Assembly: GCA_937905985.1 (NCBI GenBank)
Contig: CALCWC010000121.1
Coordinates: forward strand, 1-49,804
Reading direction: 5' to 3'
Length of the DNA: 49,804 bases
Source: an uncultured Verrucomicrobiales bacterium
GTDB taxonomy: Bacteria > Verrucomicrobiota > Verrucomicrobiia > Verrucomicrobiales > Akkermansiaceae
Shown here: one piece after another, positions 22,798 through 31,700 of the stretch
Layout: each line of letters opens with the position of its first letter
How positions within the stretch are numbered: the stretch's first letter is position 1
The notes under the pieces: generated by a model
What the model saw: the letters and a program-made list of their open reading frames with translations, nothing else
Database searches by the model: none
What the model was told of the DNA's origin: nothing
Program-made: the position numbers and the translations under genes

Positions 22798-23820
22798 TTA
22801 CAGCTCCACTTCGCGAATCCAGCCTTCCGGACCCTCGATGCGTCCGTACTGGATACCGGTGAGCGTGTCGTACAGCTTCTGGCACACAGGCCCCATCTTC
22901 TCCATGCCGCTGGGCAGTAGGATGTCCTTGCCGTGGTCGTGGATGCGACCCACCGGGGAGAGTACCGCCGCCGTGCCGCACAGGCCGCATTCCGCCATGT
23001 CGTGCAGCTCGCTGAGCTTGATGTGGCGTTCCTCCACTTCCATGCCCAAGATGTAGGCGGCCACGTGCATGAGCGAGCGGCGGCAGACGGAGGGCAGGAT
23101 GGTGCTGGATTTGGGTGTGACGAGCTTGCCGTCCTTGGTGATGAAGATGAAGTTGGCACCGCCGGTTTCCTCCACGTAGGTGCGCGTGGCGGAGTCGAGG
23201 TAGAGGTTCTCGGTGAAGCCGAGCTTGTGGGCCTCATCGATGGCGTAGAGGCTCATGGCATAGTTGAGGCCGGCCTTGATGTGGCCGGTGCCGTGGGGCG
23301 CCGCGCGGTCGAAGTCCGTCACGCGGATGCTGATGGGCTTGGCACCGCCGCGGAAGTACGGGCCGGCGGGCGTGCCGAACACGCGGAACTGGAACTCAGA
23401 GGCCGGGCTCACCCCCAGTACCGCGTTCGTGCCGAACATAAACGGGCGCAGGTAGAATGATGCCCCCGTGCCGTACGGCGGCACATAGTCCGCATTCGCT
23501 CGAACGGTTTGCAGGATGGCGTCCACGAACTGATCCTCCGGGAAGGGCGGCATCACCAGACGGCGGGCGGATGCCACCATGCGCGCCGCATTCAAGTCCG
23601 GACGGAAGGTGACCAGGCGGCCGTCCACCGTGCGATAGGCCTTCAGACCCTCAAAGATGGTCTGCGCGTACTGCAGCACGCCGGCGGACTCGCACAGCGT
23701 CACGGTGCCGTCCTCCGTGAGGCAGCCGGCATCCCAAGCCCCGTCCTTGTAGTTGGAGACGTAGCGCTTGGGTGTTTTGATGTATCCGAAACCGAGGTTC
23801 TTCCAATCGATGTTTTCCAT
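22798..23820 (-). CDS. ilvE: Branched-chain amino acid aminotransferase
   Basis: 340 aa, the length of the class with the long N-terminus (mammalian/Bacillus-type IlvE). Fold-type IV PLP enzyme: QTIFEGLKAYR (about 53-63), the PLP lysine in GHIKAGLNY (about 186-194), EETGGANFIF (about 215-224) and GTAAVLSPVG (about 282-291). It performs the last step of Val/Leu/Ile synthesis, or the first of their breakdown, with glutamate/2-oxoglutarate. Divergent from the epimerase gene. Confidence 0.94.
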   Translation of the reverse strand: MENIDWKNLGFGYIKTPKRYVSNYKDGAWDAGCLTEDGTVTLCESAGVLQYAQTIFEGLKAYRTVDGRLVTFRPDLNAARMVASARRLVMPPFPEDQFVDAILQTVRANADYVPPYGTGASFYLRPFMFGTNAVLGVSPASEFQFRVFGTPAGPYFRGGAKPISIRVTDFDRAAPHGTGHIKAGLNYAMSLYAIDEAHKLGFTENLYLDSATRTYVEETGGANFIFITKDGKLVTPKSSTILPSVCRRSLMHVAAYILGMEVEERHIKLSELHDMAECGLCGTAAVLSPVGRIHDHGKDILLPSGMEKMGPVCQKLYDTLTGIQYGRIEGPEGWIREVEL

Positions 23821-23915
23821 GGCAAAATACTGTGGTGAAATGGTGTGCAGGCTGCTGCCTACGCGCGTTCAATCATACCACATTTTCCTCTCCATGTCAA
23901 ATTTTCATTCCGCGC

Positions 23916-23944
23916 TTGAACCGGCGCGCCCCTTGCGCTACAAT
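23916..23944 (+). promoter_or_regulatory. Promoter of the epimerase gene
   Basis: TTGAAC (23916-23921), 17 bp, TACAAT (23939-23944), with an expected leader of about 19 nt. Confidence 0.65.
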
Positions 23945-23969
23945 AGGCCTGTAAACTTATTTTATCACC

Positions 23970-24893
23970 ATGAAAGTACTCATCACCGGCGGCGCCGGAT
24001 TCATCGGTTCTCACATCGCGGAGCATTACCAGGGCATTGCAGACGAGGTTCGCGTGCTTGACAATTTCCGCACGGGTTACAAGAAAAACCTGGACGGCCT
24101 GAAGGTCACGCTGTTCGAGGGCTCCATCACGGACCGCGAGCTGGTGGCAAAGGCCATCGAGGGTGTGGACTACGTGTTCCACATGGCCGCTCTGGTGAGC
24201 GTGCCGGAATCCATGACCAAGATTCGCGAGTGCATCGACCTGAACGTGAACGGTCTGCTCGTGGTGCTGGAGGAGGCTGCCAAGGCCAAGGTGAAGAAGG
24301 TGGTGCTGGCTTCCTCCGCCGCCATCTACGGCGACAACCCCGTGGTGCCCAAGGTGGAGACCATGTACCCGGAGCCCAAGAGCCCCTACGGCATCACCAA
24401 GCTGGACGGCGAGTACTACCTGGAGATGTTCCGCACCACCGGCCAGGTCAACACCGGCGTCTGCCGTTTCTTCAACGTGTTCGGTCCGCGCCAGGATCCC
24501 AAGGGCGCCTACGCCGCCGCCGTCCCCATCTTCATGGAGAAGGCCATCAAGGGTGAGGATATCACCGTATTTGGCGACGGCGAGCAGACCCGCGACTTCA
24601 TCTACGTCAAGGACATTGTCGGCGGCCTCACCTACGTGGCCGAGCACCCGGAGGTCACCGGCGTGAACAACGTCGGCTACGGTGGCCAGATCACCATCAA
24701 CAAGCTCGCGGAAGTCATCATCGAGGCAGCTGGCTCCTCCTCCAAGATTGTACACCTGCCGGAGCGCCCCGGCGATGTGAAGCACTCCCGCGCCTGCGCG
24801 GACAAGCTGCGCGCCGCCGGCTGGACCCCCAAGCACACGCTGGAGGAAGGCCTGAAGGTGACGCTGGAATATTTCAAGAGCGTCACGAAGTAA
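23970..24893 (+). CDS. NAD-dependent UDP-sugar epimerase (GalE/WbpP type)
   Basis: 307 aa extended SDR. NAD-binding GGAGFIGSH (about 7-15), catalytic serine region LASSAAIYGD, YxxxK as SPYGITK (about 141-147), and NVFGPRQDPKGAYAA, close to the form found in UDP-GlcNAc/GalNAc 4-epimerases. It should interconvert UDP-hexoses for LPS or capsule; UDP-Glc versus UDP-GlcNAc use cannot be decided by eye. It stands alone with its own promoter. Confidence 0.9.
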   Translation: MKVLITGGAGFIGSHIAEHYQGIADEVRVLDNFRTGYKKNLDGLKVTLFEGSITDRELVAKAIEGVDYVFHMAALVSVPESMTKIRECIDLNVNGLLVVLEEAAKAKVKKVVLASSAAIYGDNPVVPKVETMYPEPKSPYGITKLDGEYYLEMFRTTGQVNTGVCRFFNVFGPRQDPKGAYAAAVPIFMEKAIKGEDITVFGDGEQTRDFIYVKDIVGGLTYVAEHPEVTGVNNVGYGGQITINKLAEVIIEAAGSSSKIVHLPERPGDVKHSRACADKLRAAGWTPKHTLEEGLKVTLEYFKSVTK

Positions 24894-24905
24894 TTTACAA
24901 TTGAC

Positions 24906-25030
24906 AATTGACGATTTACAATTTTTGAAGTTAGCGCGCCATGCGGCGCGGAGCGAATTCGTGAAATTCCCCGCGCCTTTGGGCGCGGCTCTCTTCCAAA
25001 TTGTAAATTGTAAATTGTAAATCGTCAATT
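24906..25030. mobile_element. MITE-like element with 19-bp perfect terminal inverted repeats
   Basis: AATTGACGATTTACAATTT (24906-24924) is the exact reverse complement of 25012-25030. The ends are also built from short tandem units: ACAATTG-type on the left, AAATTGT repeated three times on the right. The centre is GC-rich with a CCGCGCC/GGCGCGG hairpin. No coding capacity. AT-rich ends in a GC-rich genome and the 125-bp size fit a non-autonomous element. It ends 2 bp before the ATG of the SWIM gene. Confidence 0.75.
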
Positions 25031-25032
25031 CC

Positions 25033-25713
25033 ATGTGTGACGAAGGAACACCCCGTTTGCGGGCGGCGGATTTGGAGGCGCTTGCCAAGAAGCGCCTGGC
25101 GGAGCTGCAGGAGGATGGCGAGGAGCTGCAGCCCGTGGTGGCCACCACGCGCAAGCTCGCCGAGCATTTCTGGGGCAGCGCATGGATGAAGCACCTGGCC
25201 CGCTGCGAGGCGGGCGGTCTGTGCCTGGCACCCGGCCGCAGCCTGCTGCGCCACGGCTGCGTGCTGGATTTGCGGCTCGCCCCCGGACTCATCACCGCTA
25301 GGGTGAGCGCGCAAGAGCTTTTCGAGGTGCGCCTGCAAATCAAGCCGCTGGATGAGGAACGCACCACGGTGCTGGCGGAAAGCTGCCGCGGCCACATTGA
25401 TTCCCTGGTCTCCCTGATGGCGGGCAAGGTGGATGCCGCCGTGCTGGAGCGCCTGTGCGACCCCGATTCAGGGCTGCTTCCCGAACCTGCGGATTGGCGC
25501 ATGGGCTGCACCTGCCCGGACTGGGCGGAGCCGTGCCCCCACGCCGCCGCCGCCATCTACGCCGCCGGCGTGATGATTGACCGCGACCCCTCGCTGCTTT
25601 TCACCCTGCGCGCCGTAGACCCCGCCGCCCTCATCCAAGGCGAATTCGCCCGCCCCGCCGCCTTCGACCCCGCCAGCCTCTCCGCCACCTTCGGGATTGA
25701 TATCGATATCTGA
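25033..25713 (+). CDS. SWIM zinc-finger protein
   Basis: 226 aa. The SWIM signature CxCx(n)CxH is present as GCTCPDWAEPCPHAAAAIY (about 157-175). The N-terminal half (FWGSAWMKHLARCEAGG, RSLLRHGCVLDLRLAPG) matches proteins usually encoded beside SNF2-type helicases and thought to bind DNA or protein. No helicase gene is adjacent here. The MITE ends 2 bp before the start codon, so the original promoter and ribosome site have been displaced; expression would depend on the element or on read-through from the epimerase gene. Confidence 0.82.
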   Translation: MCDEGTPRLRAADLEALAKKRLAELQEDGEELQPVVATTRKLAEHFWGSAWMKHLARCEAGGLCLAPGRSLLRHGCVLDLRLAPGLITARVSAQELFEVRLQIKPLDEERTTVLAESCRGHIDSLVSLMAGKVDAAVLERLCDPDSGLLPEPADWRMGCTCPDWAEPCPHAAAAIYAAGVMIDRDPSLLFTLRAVDPAALIQGEFARPAAFDPASLSATFGIDIDI

Positions 25714-25724
25714 TGCCTCGGCTG

Positions 25725-25828
25725 TTATGGGCGGCGGTGGTCTCTCCGAATCCTCCGGAAGAGCTTGCGCCCCATGTCGAGGGTGAGCAGGGAAAAAGTA
25801 TGGCGAAGCCCAGATGGTGGCTGCGCTC
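25725..25828 (-). pseudogene. Degenerate 3' fragment of the adjacent membrane-protein gene family
   Basis: On the minus strand 25828-25795 encodes ERSHHLGFAI, matching ERSYPLGFVI of the intact gene (26038-26009, about 22 of 27 bases identical over the best stretch). After a frame change the remainder reads as a short hydrophobic then basic tail ending in TAA at 25725. It lies directly downstream of the intact gene's stop, so it looks like an old C-terminal end left by recombination or a decayed duplicate. Confidence 0.5.
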
Positions 25829-25834
25829 ATAGTG

Positions 25835-26545
25835 TCAGTGCAGTTTAGTTTGCTTCGATGCGCTGTTCGGTTTTTGTTGGGAGGGTAAAAAAGCGCGGAT
25901 ACAGCGGGAAGCCACCTTCAGGAGGATAAACAGAATAGGGGCTAGCAATAATAGAACCAGGGTAAGGACAAGCACCACCAAGGACAGATGAGCCCAGATA
26001 TAAAAGATGACGAAGCCCAGGGGATAGCTGCGCTCAACCTCCCCAGTTTGAAGAAGGCGGCTGGAAAGAAGGCCTCCCTTGTTCCGGCTGAAATCATACA
26101 CCAGCATCAGCCCATTGCTGCACAACGCAAAATCCACACAGCCTGTATGGCCAAAGCGATAGGGTGCCGGCAGGGAGTATTCCTTCAACAGAGGTTCAAT
26201 TTTCTCGGGATAGAGGCAATTTCCCGCGAATGCGAGGCTATTAAAACATGCCACGTTTTCCTCAGACGCGCGCGCAACAAATACGCGGGTGTATACGCCC
26301 TCGTCCTGGTAAAGCGGATTTTCTGATATTTTGCGACTCTCCAATATCTCCAGTGGCTCACCCCATTCACTGTAATACCAGTCCCGATCTGACTGGAGAT
26401 AATAGAGCGGCAATCCGGCCACAAGAAACACCCAGATTCCTATCAGCCACAGCCACAAGCTCCGGCGGTGCCCTTTGTCTCTTGTTCCCTTGCTGTCTTT
26501 AACGGAGTCGGTTTTATCCAATGTGTATGGTTTCATAAATCTCAT
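25835..26545 (-). CDS. Membrane protein of unknown function
   Basis: 236 aa. Basic cytoplasmic N-terminus (about 1-28), TM1 (SLWLWLIGIWVFLVAGLPLYYL, about 29-50), an exported domain of about 125 residues with Cys residues (NVACFNSL, GNCLYPEK, GCVDFALC) and SRNKGGLLSSRLL, then a long hydrophobic TM region (about 176-215) and a basic tail. No motif recognised. Codon use is less GC-rich than its neighbours, suggesting acquisition. A degenerate copy of its 3' end lies downstream. A second start is possible at 26536. Confidence 0.65.
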   Translation of the reverse strand: MRFMKPYTLDKTDSVKDSKGTRDKGHRRSLWLWLIGIWVFLVAGLPLYYLQSDRDWYYSEWGEPLEILESRKISENPLYQDEGVYTRVFVARASEENVACFNSLAFAGNCLYPEKIEPLLKEYSLPAPYRFGHTGCVDFALCSNGLMLVYDFSRNKGGLLSSRLLQTGEVERSYPLGFVIFYIWAHLSLVVLVLTLVLLLLAPILFILLKVASRCIRAFLPSQQKPNSASKQTKLH

Positions 26546-26862
26546 TTAGGGTTCTGCAATACTACTCAAGAAAAACACTGAAGCGAGTCTATCTGTTCCG
26601 GGGCGGGTTTGCAAGTCTATGGTTCAACGTTAGGGCCGCGGGCGACCCGAACTGAACGCCGTTTTTGATGTGGAATCCGATGGTGGACATGGTTTTTTGA
26701 CTTCCTATGTTGATGTTTGCTGAGGAGACCCACTCACCGCACCCGCAGCGTGATGGCTCTCTCTATTACCCATAAGCAGGAAAACGGGAAAATGCTGAAT
26801 TTTTTTCAAAAAAATCACTTCAAGGCCGTTTTTTTTTCTTCGTATGGGAAAATCGGAACTTG

Positions 26863-26949
26863 GAGCCATACCGATGGCGACTCAAGGTTAGCCCAGACCT
26901 GGGGGTAACCACGATGGACGTTTCGGCACGGAGTCCCGCCCTAGAGGGC
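26863..26949 (+). repeat. Dispersed palindromic repeat, copy C
   Basis: GCCAT/ATGGC stem (26864-26877), GACTCAAGGTTAG linker, CCCAGACCTGGG (short central hairpin), GGTAACCACGATGGACGT, TTCGGCACGGAG and a closing CGCCCTAGAGGGCG hairpin. It aligns block by block with copy B (1831-1927); conserved linkers and a changed hairpin suggest that structure is selected. Confidence 0.75.
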
Positions 26950-26963
26950 GATCAAAAGAAAAA

Positions 26964-26997
26964 GCCCGCAAGTCGCATCAAATAGCAACTTGCGGGC
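26964..26997 (-). terminator. Terminator of tRNA-Ser
   Basis: GCCCGCAAGT (26964-26973) pairs perfectly with ACTTGCGGGC (26988-26997). On the minus strand it is followed by TTTTTCTTTT. It starts 10 bp after the tRNA. Confidence 0.85.
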
Positions 26998-27006
26998 GAT
27001 TCCTAA

Positions 27007-27094
27007 CGGACAGGGAGGGATTCGAACCCTCGGTACGCTTTTGGCGCACACACGATTTCCAATCGTGCTCATTCGACCTCTCTGACACCTGTCC
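27007..27094 (-). tRNA. tRNA-Ser (anticodon GGA)
   Basis: Read on the minus strand: acceptor GGACAGG/CCTGTCC with discriminator G, anticodon stem CACGA/TCGTG holding loop TTGGAAA (anticodon GGA, reads UCC/UCU), a long class II variable arm, and T loop GGTTCGAATCC. 88 nt including the discriminator. CCA is not encoded. Its 5' end faces the terminase gene 81 bp away. Confidence 0.95.
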
Positions 27095-27175
27095 AATGAA
27101 GTCGGGCAGGAGTATAATCGAAGAGCGTGCGAAATGCAAGCATAATTTTTGCGGAATGACAAAATTGGTGTGGCA

Positions 27176-28768
27176 TCACATTCTGGCGCGGCGCGGCGGG
27201 AGGTGGAGGTTCACCGGAGCCACCAGCCCATGGGAGAGGGCTTCGGCGAACATACGGGCGGCATCTGCGCTGTGGGAGGCGGCATCGTGCAGGGGGGCTT
27301 CACGGCAGGTGCCGCCGGCTCCCGGCGGGGCGGTGCGGTACATTTCCAGGCAGGAGAGCCCGGAGGGTTCCTGCTCGCCTCGCAGGTTGGTTCGGCGCTG
27401 CAGGGTGTCCCGGTGGAACCAGCTGCGGGAGAGGATGCCGCGCAGGGCGTTGATGCCGCGCCACACGTCCGGCGTGCGCGGCACAACGCGCACGCCGGTG
27501 ATGCCGCAATGCGCCAGGCTTTCCACATAGGATTGCCCGTGCGGGTCGCGGTGGGCGGCATCGTGCGGCAGAAAGTGGGCGGCGATGGGACCGTACTGCC
27601 GCTCCCACTCGTGAATCTTGTCCGCGTAGTGTTCCAGCGGCAGCTGGTTGGCGGCATAGTGGTTGAGCCAGTAGACGTTGTCTCCCCAGTGCTGGACGAG
27701 CCAGATGGCGGTGTGGTCGCTCAGGCCGAGGTCCCAGGCGGTGTACAGGGGCTCTGCGGGGTTGTAGGCGAAATCTGCGCCGATGCGGCCCTGCTCGCGC
27801 AGGATGGCGATTCTGGAGCCGTAGATGGCGCCGTCGTTTCCGGTGGCGAATGCTTCATCTGGCGTGGAGGGGTACTCCTGCCGCATGGCGGCGCCCATGG
27901 TGCGTGCCATACGGGCGTACCAGAGCTTCTGGCCGCGCGCGAGGTCTACGCCTGCCCCCGCCAGCTTCTCGAAGTAGGCGGCGGTTTCGTCGCTCCAGCC
28001 GCCGCGTCCACCCAGCGTGTACTCCGGGTTGTCGAACCAGCTGAAGAAGAAGAAACGGAAGTCCAGCGGAGAAAGGTCCTCCTTCGCGGCGTTCTCCATG
28101 GCCTGCAGCATCATCTCGTAGTTCACGCCGTAGCGGCCGCCCTCATGCGTGCTCTCCAGGATGATACGGCCGTCTGCCGGCACGGTGTTGATGGCACCGG
28201 TGCGGATTTCCCGCGCGCGCCACGGTGCGTGTACCGAGACGTGCGCGAGCTCGGAAACATGCAGGAGCTGGAGGGTGCCGCCGCGCAGGGTGGTGCCCAG
28301 GCGGATGTCGCTCCCGTTGGCGAAGGCCATGCGGGTGCGCGCATCCCCCACGGGGTGCCACTCGTTGCGTTTCACGGCGCCCGTGCGCTGCTTGATGATG
28401 CCGCCGAGGTACGCAAGCGCCCTCTGCCCGTCGTCTGCATCCGGCGGGGCGTAGTCCAGGTTTTCCCAGGCGAAGCGAAGCTTGGCGAGCTTCTGCTCGG
28501 CGTCCGGCAGGCTTTTGTCGATGATTCCGGCGTGGAAGTTCGGCGTGAACAGGCAATGGTCCAGCATCAACATGGCCACATAGGTGGAAATGCCCAGCTG
28601 GCGCGCCTTGAGCACGGCGTTGCGGTGCCACAGCCCGCGGTGCAGCCGCAGTTGCGCCGCGTTGAGCTTGAAGCGCTGCATGCGCCCGGCCTTGTTCTCT
28701 ATCCAGTACAGGTGCTGGAGGCGCCACAGCGGGTCGTCCAGCCGCCCTCGCAGTAGTTCTCCCACCAT
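27176..28768 (-). CDS. Phage terminase large subunit (TerL)
   Basis: 530 aa, intact. ATPase: Walker A-like LKARQLGISTY (about 53-63), Walker B LLHVSELAHV (about 166-175), coupling motif ESTHEGG (about 203). Nuclease: AWDLGLSDHTAIWLV (about 348-362) and a late SADAARMF acidic motif. TerL packages phage DNA into procapsids. Start chosen at the ATG overlapping the stop of the giant gene (TGATG); a GTG lies 3 bp earlier. No portal, capsid or small terminase gene is nearby, so its DNA-packaging role here is doubtful. Confidence 0.88.
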   Translation of the reverse strand: MVGELLRGRLDDPLWRLQHLYWIENKAGRMQRFKLNAAQLRLHRGLWHRNAVLKARQLGISTYVAMLMLDHCLFTPNFHAGIIDKSLPDAEQKLAKLRFAWENLDYAPPDADDGQRALAYLGGIIKQRTGAVKRNEWHPVGDARTRMAFANGSDIRLGTTLRGGTLQLLHVSELAHVSVHAPWRAREIRTGAINTVPADGRIILESTHEGGRYGVNYEMMLQAMENAAKEDLSPLDFRFFFFSWFDNPEYTLGGRGGWSDETAAYFEKLAGAGVDLARGQKLWYARMARTMGAAMRQEYPSTPDEAFATGNDGAIYGSRIAILREQGRIGADFAYNPAEPLYTAWDLGLSDHTAIWLVQHWGDNVYWLNHYAANQLPLEHYADKIHEWERQYGPIAAHFLPHDAAHRDPHGQSYVESLAHCGITGVRVVPRTPDVWRGINALRGILSRSWFHRDTLQRRTNLRGEQEPSGLSCLEMYRTAPPGAGGTCREAPLHDAASHSADAARMFAEALSHGLVAPVNLHLPPRRARM

Positions 28769-31700
28769 CACTTCTTGTTGTCGTTGTTATGTTTCCTGTG
28801 TTCCTTCTCCCAATGCTCGGCGCGGCGTTGCAGCTCCTCCTCCCTGGATTCGGGGCGCGTGAGCTCCGGGTTGCGGAACGGGGTGTCCAGCGGCAGCATT
28901 TCGTCATGGATATGCTCCACAAAGTCCCAGTGGTCCATGAAGGTTGGCAGCTCGTCTTCGGGAACGGGTTTCCTCTTGTATCGGGGACGCCTGTGGTGGC
29001 GCAGAATGCGGTGCGCCACGCGGTTCGGCGTGGCCCGCCCGCTGCTGGTCTGGAGGGCGTCGATGAGGTCGTGACGCAGCGATACATCGGCATCAATCTC
29101 CTTGGCCAGTTCCACCAAATCAGCGGCGTACTCCTGCGGGGCATTGGAGAATTCCATGCCCATGAGCCCGCGCACCAGCGCGGCGGCGCACCCTTGCCCG
29201 CGCGTCAGCTCGCCGGGCTCCAGCTCCGCCAGAGATTCGCAGAAGCGCGTGTCCACACCGAGCCGCATCAGCATCTCCCGGTTGGTCAAGTCGTTCATAC
29301 GCCCGGCCATCAATGATTCCACGCTCTCCGCCCGTTCCATGAAGCCCAGGACAAGCCCCAGCAGCAGCTGGTCGTGGTGCTTGTCCTGCTGCGCGCTTCC
29401 GAATCCCCTGCGGCGCACCATGGCGAAGGTGCGCAGCGGTTGGTACACATCGTCCGCATGAGCGGGATCGTAGTCCACATAGCCCTTGACCACGGGAGCG
29501 CCCTGATAGGATTGAACCACGTAGGGAGTGCGGGCGCGCGGGTTGCCGGCTTCCGTCTCACCGGGCATCAGGCGGATGATGTTGTCCGCCTGGAACGGGT
29601 GGCGGTAGATGGTGATGGGCATCATGAGCTCCTGCACCAGCGGCGCGTGCAGGGGCTTGAGCAGGTGCGAGCATACGGGCGATATCCCGCCGTCCTCGCA
29701 GGCCTCCAGGAAGCTCACGGCGTCCTCGAACGGCAGTTCCGGGCGCCAGCGGTATGACATGTCGCCGGGCTTGTTGCCCGCCAGACCGCCGTAAAGGCGG
29801 TGCTGCCACCAGATGCCGTTCTGGTCCACATACGGGCGGTTGGCGGCGGCGCAGCGCAGGTCGGTGAGCAGCTTGAGCGCGGGCATCACACGCGGGTCTG
29901 CCGCGCAGTCCTCCGGCAGGCCCACGTTGCGCTCCACAGAGTAGTCCGCCTTGGGCGGGTTCGCGTGGTAGAGCTTGTTGCGGTGCAGCACAGGCTCTTG
30001 AACGTCATCCTGCACGGGGTGCAGCTCCAGGCGGTCCACCTGGCCGGGATGCTCCGGGTTGATGGCGTATTCGCGCAGTTCGGGATGATCCTTCAGCACC
30101 GCATCCAGCTGCAGCACACCGTTGTGCAGCTGCACGATGTCGGGGCGTGCCAGCAGTTTGGCGGGTATGGACTCACGCTTGCCCTTGAGGGGGCCGGTTC
30201 GGGCGAGGGTTCGCGCCAGCTCCTCGCGAATCTCCGGCAGGATGGTTTCCCAAGCCTCGGCGGGACGCTCCAGCAGATTGCGGAATTCCTGTCCGGCAGA
30301 GGCGAAGGAGGCGCTGCCGCCGAGCCGGTGGCACCAGGCCTGCTCCAAGCGCTGCATGGGGGAGGGGTGGATGGATTCCTGCACAAAGCCGAGCATGCGG
30401 TTGACCTGCGGAGAATCAGAGGGGGTGAGCGTGGCGTTTCCCACCAACTGGGCAGAGTCCACCATCCCTTTCACCTTGTCTGCGGTCTTGCGGTTGGCCC
30501 AGCGGATGAGCCCCACTCCCTTCTTGCCGATGGCGGCGTGGAGGGGCGTGCCCTGTGCGGACATGGGCTGTGCACCGGAGCTTTCCGGCTCGCAGAACGG
30601 GATGAGGCCCACCCAGGTGCGCACGCTTTGCGGCAGCGGCAGCTGGTTCAGGTGCCCCAGCATGTAGGCGCGCGAATAGCGCGTCAGCGCGTCCGCCATG
30701 GCATCGTAGATGCGCGAGTAGTCTTTGCGGTGCTTGGGTACATAGGAATGCTCGAACAGGTCTTCTTTCACGAGCTTCAGGATGGAATCGCGCTCCTGCG
30801 GCTGCATGAAGCGCTGCTCCACCAGGAAATCACCCGCTTCCGCAGGGGTGATGAGGCGGGAGTTGAACATGCGGCGCCAGTAGTTGCCCATGCGCGCCTC
30901 CAGCAGCGCCAGCGGTGTAGCCATGGACCAGCGGTCGATGGTGGTGTTGTCCGCCGCGTTCCTGCCGCGCTGCACCGGGGTGATGCCGTCCTCGTAGGCA
31001 TTCCCTCGCAGACGGAACCGCACGCGCTCCACATCCATTCCCACGGGGTAGAGGGAGGCGGATTCCAGCCAGCGGCGGCTGAGTTCCTCCAGCGCCACGC
31101 TGCACGCCTGCTCGAACCCGGTGAAGCTCATGCCGTCGTTCTTCACCAGGGCGGGGAGGTTTGCCAGCGTGGAGGGCACGCCGTGTTCCAGCACCTGCAG
31201 CGTGTCCCCTCCCGTGGGCAGGAAGTTCAGCAGGGAGTTGGAGACCAGGTCGTTCACGGCCATGAATTCCTCCTCGTGCCAGCGGGTGTAGCGCCCGTCG
31301 GGACGCCGGATGCGCCAGTATGTGCGCCCGTCCTCTCCCGTGGCGCATTCAGCTCCGCATCCGGTGAGGCGCCGGTAGAGGTTGAACATCTCCGCATACT
31401 GCGGGTTGGGCTTGGGATGCTCGCCCGCGCCCTCCAGCAAATCCGCGCGCCACCCCTCGGGCAGGCTGTCGCCAAGCTCGCGGCGCAGCAGCAGGGCGTA
31501 CGCCTGCGGCACCGTGCAGCCTCGCGACAGCGCCGTTTGGAAGTCGTCCGTGTGCGGCAGCAGCTGGTAGAGCGTCTTGGCGCAGGAACGCAAGCCCACG
31601 TTGATGGCGAACATCTGGCGCCGCGGTTCGGGCGTGCCGTATCCCATGGTGCCGAAACGCACGGCATCCTTGCGGTTCCATGGGTAGAAGTCCATCATCT

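Larger units (their letters stand above)
26546..27006. other. Gene-free stretch with T-rich tracts and a repeat copy
   Basis: No credible gene. It contains a T7-C-A7 palindrome near 26803, a run of about nine T near 26830, repeat copy C (26863-26949) and the tRNA-Ser terminator (26964-26997). I see nothing definite in 26546-26790. Confidence 0.6.

Noticed and set aside
24141..24556. Shadow frame in the epimerase gene beginning near 24230
   Set aside because: Basic, Gly/Arg-rich product in a wrong frame within an intact SDR enzyme gene.
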